Origin: DASRJX01 sp035649235
GTDB lineage: Bacteria; Acidobacteriota; Polarisedimenticolia; Gp22-AA2
Direction: 5' to 3'
DNA: 7,941 nucleotides
Assembly (NCBI GenBank): GCA_035649235.1
Contig: DASRJX010000194.1
Location: 1 to 7,941 of the forward strand
Both the position numbers and the translations under genes were made by a program. The notes below the pieces were generated by a model that worked only from the letters and a program-made list of their open reading frames with translations, ran no database searches and had not been told where the DNA came from. Of the stretch, positions 4,912 through 7,941 are shown in pieces (the stretch's first letter is position 1; every line of letters starts with the position of its first letter).

Positions 4912-7900
4912 GTAGGCGGCCCCGGGAACGGGGTTCCCGCGCTCGATCTCCTGCTGCAGTCGCAGGGCGTCCGCCTGCTGCGGCGCCAGAGCGAGTGATC
5001 GACCGAGCGTCTCGAGCGCCTCCTGCTGCCGGCCGTTCACGTGCAGCGCGTAGGCGAGCGCGTTGTACAGCACCGGCACGTGCTGGCCCAGCTCCTCGGC
5101 CGTCGCGAGCTGGCTGCGCGCCTGCTCCAGGTTGCGCTCCAGGCCGAGGGCGACGATCAGGTTGGCGCGCGACTCGACGTTCCGCGGCTCCTTCTCGATG
5201 GCGCTCGTCAGGATCGCGACCGCCTCGGTGGCGCGGCCCTCCTGGAGATAGAGCCCTCCCAGGTTCGCCATGGCACCGATGAGGTCGGGAGCGACCTCGA
5301 GCGTCTGCCGGAACGCCATCTCGGCGTCGCGAAGCCGCCCGGTGCGTTTCAAGACCAGGGCGAGCCAGTTGTGAAACATGCCGGATCGCGGCTCCTTCTG
5401 CAGCCCGCGTCGCAGCAGGGGTTCCAATTCCGCGGCGCGGCCCTGGGAATCGTACAGGGGGAACAGCTCCTGCATGGCCGGGACGCAGGCCGGATCGACG
5501 GCGAGAGCCCGCTTCAGAGCGCGCTCCGCGTCCTGCGGCCGGCCGGCGGCGGCATACACCATCCCCAGCGCCGTGCTCCTCCCCTCCTCCCAGTGGGCGC
5601 CCTGGCCCTGCAGGCCTTCGAAATAGGCGACGCCGTCGGAGGGCCGGCCCAGCCTTACGTACAGCTCGGCCATCTTGGTCATGCGCCCCGGAGCGTAGAC
5701 GGCATCGGAGTGGACCAGGCCGCGCAGCAGCTCCAGGGCGCGCTCCGGCTCGCCTCTCTGCTCATAGACGGCCGCCAGGCCGATGAGGGCCGGCTGAGCG
5801 TTCCTGTCGATGGCGAGCGCCTTGAGGAATTCCGCCTCCGCCTGATCGAGCTGCCGCTTGCCGAGGTGCACGGTGGCCAGGTTGGTGTGATAGAGGAGCA
5901 TCGGAACTCCGCCCGCTGGCGCGCCCGCCTGGGGCCCGGCGGCGGCGCTCGGGGAGGATGCGTCCGGAACGCCGGCGGAGCCGGTCTGCGGAGCCGGCGC
6001 GGGCCCGTGCTCGGGTCCGCCGACGTAACCGAGGGAGCGCAGCTGCTCGACGATTTCCTCCTCGCCGCCGCCCTCCGCGGGAGCCGAGGTCCTCGTCTCC
6101 TCCGCGGCGCCCTCTCCACCGCGCGGCGGCCCGAGACCTTCGAACGAAGGGACGCGGGAGACGGCGTGCGCCGCCAGGAAGTCGGGCGCCACGACCTTGT
6201 CGAGGACCTTTCCGGGCATGTCTTCCGCCACCGGCAGACCCAGGAGGTAGAGCAGGGTCGGTGCTATGTCGTAGAGCGTCACCGGAGGCGCCTGCCCCTT
6301 GGCGAGACCCGGCCCCCGTGCGATGAAGATGCCCGTGATGTCGTGCCAGAGCCCGGGTTTCCCCTCGATGAACGGCTTGACGTCGTCGGGCCGCCCCTCC
6401 CCGCTCGAAAACCCGTGATCCGACAGGACAATGGTCGTGGCGCGTGGCAGCCGGGCCATGATCTCGCCCACGATGCCGTCCTGGTAGCGGTAGAACTCCC
6501 GGACGGCCGAGCGGAAGCTCTGGTAGTCCGCCTCCTGGCAGAGCCTCGCCTTAGGTGGCGAGCAATGGGCGAAACGATGGTTCACCTCGTCGACACCCTG
6601 GAAGTAGACGGCGAACAGCCGCGAGCCCGGGCCGTCGCCTTGGAGCAGATCGAGGGCAATCCGACGATAGGTTTCGGTCGCCGCCAGGACGCGCACGAAA
6701 ACGTTGATCGACTCCTGGCGCTCCGACTGGGGCGATCCCCCGGCCGCCGCGGCGCGCGCGGAGCGGAATTCCGCCTCGCCGATTTTCAGGAAGCGGGCGA
6801 CCTGGGGATAGGTGACCTGCTCCTGGCGCAGCCTCAGGGCGTCGACGGTCGCGCCGTAGGCCGGAGGATGGACCGCCCCGGCGCGGGCCTCCATGGTCGA
6901 CAGGTTGAAGGTCGAGTAGGCGACCCGGTCGGAGACCATGCTCCCCCGGATCGCCTCGGCGGGCCAAGTCGCCCACCAGGCCACCACGTCGACGGGCAGC
7001 CCCGCTTCGGACAGGATGTTCCAGAACGCCCGCACCTTGCGGAAGGTCGAATTGATCGGAACGCGCCGGCCGCTCGCGGGGTCGAGGACCAGAAAGTCGT
7101 TGATGCCATGCCGATCGGGGGACTTGCCGGTGGCGACCGTGGTCCACAGCAGCGGCGACAGGCTCGGCACGGAGGATCGCAGCCGTGACCAGACCCCTTC
7201 GCGCTTCAGGCGCGCCAGGTGCGGCAGCTCCCCCGCCGCGATCATCGGATCGATCACGTCCCAGTCCGCGCCGTCGAGACCGATGAGCAGGATCTGGATC
7301 CCGGTCTCGGCGCGCCGTCCGTAGATCGCCTCGCGCTCGAAGGAGGCCCTCACTTCGGGTGACACCACCGGATCGCCTATCCTGATCTCCAGGCCGGGTC
7401 CCAGGTCGCTCCCGAGCACTTCGCGAAGCCGGCTCTCGAGGGCCGGCCGGGACGCGCCGGACGCCAGGTCGTACGTTCCGAGGCCCGCGGCCTGCCCCTT
7501 CAGCCTGCCGACCACGAGGTCCGCCAGCCCGCCGCGCGCGCCTCCGCTGCCGCCTGACCGGCTCAGGCGGAGCAGCTCCTGAGAAGGAGGTCGGGCCGTC
7601 ACCGTGAAGGGCAGACCGACGCCGGCGCCCTCGCGGGAGGCGGCTTCGACCGTGCCTTGCACGCTGATCACCCCCCCCTCGAAGCGCTCGATCTGCTGCA
7701 GGAAGGGGACCCTCCAGCAGATCCCCGGCGGCAGCAGCTCGGGCGTGCCGCCTCCGCGCCAGGATCGGATGACGGTGACGCCGGACGGGACCCACACCAT
7801 CACCAGCGCCGCCAGCGCGGCGGCGGCCGCCGCCGCCAGTGCCAGGAGCAGGGGCCGCGCGCGGCCCGCGCCGCGTTCAGGCCTGGACGACGACACGGCG

Positions 7901-7920
7901 GAACGAGGCGGGGTGGGCAT
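4906..7920 (-). CDS. Membrane-anchored phosphodiesterase of the alkaline phosphatase superfamily with SPFH-like N-terminus and TPR C-terminus
   Basis: This 1004-residue protein appears to be a multidomain fusion. After a basic N-terminus, residues 23-44 form one Ala/Leu-rich transmembrane helix, so the rest is probably periplasmic. Residues 45-203 resemble an SPFH/band-7 domain: VPSGVTVIRSW, LPPGICWRVPFLQQIERF, and a closing LEIRIGDPVVSPEVRASFE. Residues 205-580 are a type I phosphodiesterase/nucleotide pyrophosphatase domain with a full metal and catalytic set: D216 (GLDGADWD), S255 in PSLSPLLW as likely nucleophile, H271 (DRHGI), D444 and H448 (GVDEVNH), D501-H502 (SDHG) and H526. A low-complexity Pro/Ala/Gly linker (593-672) contains LRSLGYVGG. 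About eight or nine TPR units follow (675-990). The substrate is unknown. The ATG at 7920 lacks a clear Shine-Dalgarno and the frame remains open to the right edge, so a start outside the window is possible. It heads the ruvA-ruvB cluster. Confidence 0.9.
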   Translation of the reverse strand: MPTPPRSAVSSSRPERGAGRARPLLLALAAAAAAALAALVMVWVPSGVTVIRSWRGGGTPELLPPGICWRVPFLQQIERFEGGVISVQGTVEAASREGAGVGLPFTVTARPPSQELLRLSRSGGSGGARGGLADLVVGRLKGQAAGLGTYDLASGASRPALESRLREVLGSDLGPGLEIRIGDPVVSPEVRASFEREAIYGRRAETGIQILLIGLDGADWDVIDPMIAAGELPHLARLKREGVWSRLRSSVPSLSPLLWTTVATGKSPDRHGINDFLVLDPASGRRVPINSTFRKVRAFWNILSEAGLPVDVVAWWATWPAEAIRGSMVSDRVAYSTFNLSTMEARAGAVHPPAYGATVDALRLRQEQVTYPQVARFLKIGEAEFRSARAAAAGGSPQSERQESINVFVRVLAATETYRRIALDLLQGDGPGSRLFAVYFQGVDEVNHRFAHCSPPKARLCQEADYQSFRSAVREFYRYQDGIVGEIMARLPRATTIVLSDHGFSSGEGRPDDVKPFIEGKPGLWHDITGIFIARGPGLAKGQAPPVTLYDIAPTLLYLLGLPVAEDMPGKVLDKVVAPDFLAAHAVSRVPSFEGLGPPRGGEGAAEETRTSAPAEGGGEEEIVEQLRSLGYVGGPEHGPAPAPQTGSAGVPDASSPSAAAGPQAGAPAGGVPMLLYHTNLATVHLGKRQLDQAEAEFLKALAIDRNAQPALIGLAAVYEQRGEPERALELLRGLVHSDAVYAPGRMTKMAELYVRLGRPSDGVAYFEGLQGQGAHWEEGRSTALGMVYAAAGRPQDAERALKRALAVDPACVPAMQELFPLYDSQGRAAELEPLLRRGLQKEPRSGMFHNWLALVLKRTGRLRDAEMAFRQTLEVAPDLIGAMANLGGLYLQEGRATEAVAILTSAIEKEPRNVESRANLIVALGLERNLEQARSQLATAEELGQHVPVLYNALAYALHVNGRQQEALETLGRSLALAPQQADALRLQQEIERGNPVPGAAYR
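7817..7836. repeat. 20-bp perfect GC palindrome in the transmembrane-encoding segment
   Basis: Ten bases of GCG/GGC repeat are followed by their exact reverse complement, encoding alanines 29-35 of the phosphodiesterase-TPR protein's membrane helix. The alanine codons switch from GCG to GCC at the centre, which creates the symmetry. It probably arises from poly-Ala codon choice, but could fold near the 5' end of the mRNA. Confidence 0.5.
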
Positions 7921-7941
7921 GGGCGTGGCAAATGGCGGCGG

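Noticed and set aside
5041..7188. 715-codon open frame on the plus strand opposite the phosphodiesterase-TPR gene
   Set aside because: It is an antisense shadow caused by high GC at third codon positions; it has no recognisable domain, while the minus strand encodes a full catalytic domain and TPRs.
1..7941. Defence, CRISPR, prophage or transposon content
   Set aside because: No repeat arrays, transposase or integrase motifs, terminal repeats or phage genes were seen on either strand.

Overview
The window is GC-rich bacterial chromosomal DNA with very tight gene packing. It suggests a soil or sediment bacterium of a high-GC phylum. An alkaline-phosphatase-superfamily phosphodiesterase fused to TPRs would fit Acidobacteriota-like or deltaproteobacterial-like lineages, but the sequence alone does not settle the phylum. 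I see no phage, transposon, CRISPR, tRNA or rRNA sequence.

Layout. (1) Positions 1-265, minus strand: the N-terminal 88 codons of an unrecognised membrane-anchored protein that runs off the left edge. (2) Positions 266-621: a divergent intergenic region of about 356 bp. It holds a sigma70-type promoter facing left, a leader with hairpin potential, and a sigma70-type promoter facing right whose -35/-10 spacer contains a perfect 6-bp inverted repeat. (3) Positions 622-3076, plus strand: a three-gene cluster of bioY (biotin-transport S component), larE (PP-loop sacrificial sulfur transferase) and a soluble GAF-GGDEF diguanylate cyclase. bioY and larE overlap by 25 nt and larE is 32 nt from the cyclase, so all three are probably co-transcribed. 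(4) Positions 3107-7920, minus strand: a converging cluster read right to left. It comprises a 1004-residue membrane-anchored fusion protein, then ruvA, then ruvB. The fusion has an apparent SPFH/band-7-like region, a type I phosphodiesterase domain and TPRs. The first two genes are 4 nt apart and ruvA's ribosome-binding site overlaps the upstream stop codon. ruvC is not in the window.

How the parts fit together. RuvA and RuvB form the Holliday-junction branch-migration motor. The phosphodiesterase-TPR protein ahead of them has no known link to recombination, yet its spacing and stop/Shine-Dalgarno overlap indicate coupled translation. The plus-strand cluster combines vitamin uptake, sulfur transfer chemistry and c-di-GMP signalling. 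This may be a real functional link or simply operon packing. The least ordinary items are the SPFH-phosphodiesterase-TPR architecture, the bioY-larE-GGDEF grouping and the operator-like repeat in the bioY promoter. I did not find a clearly new defence or mobile system.
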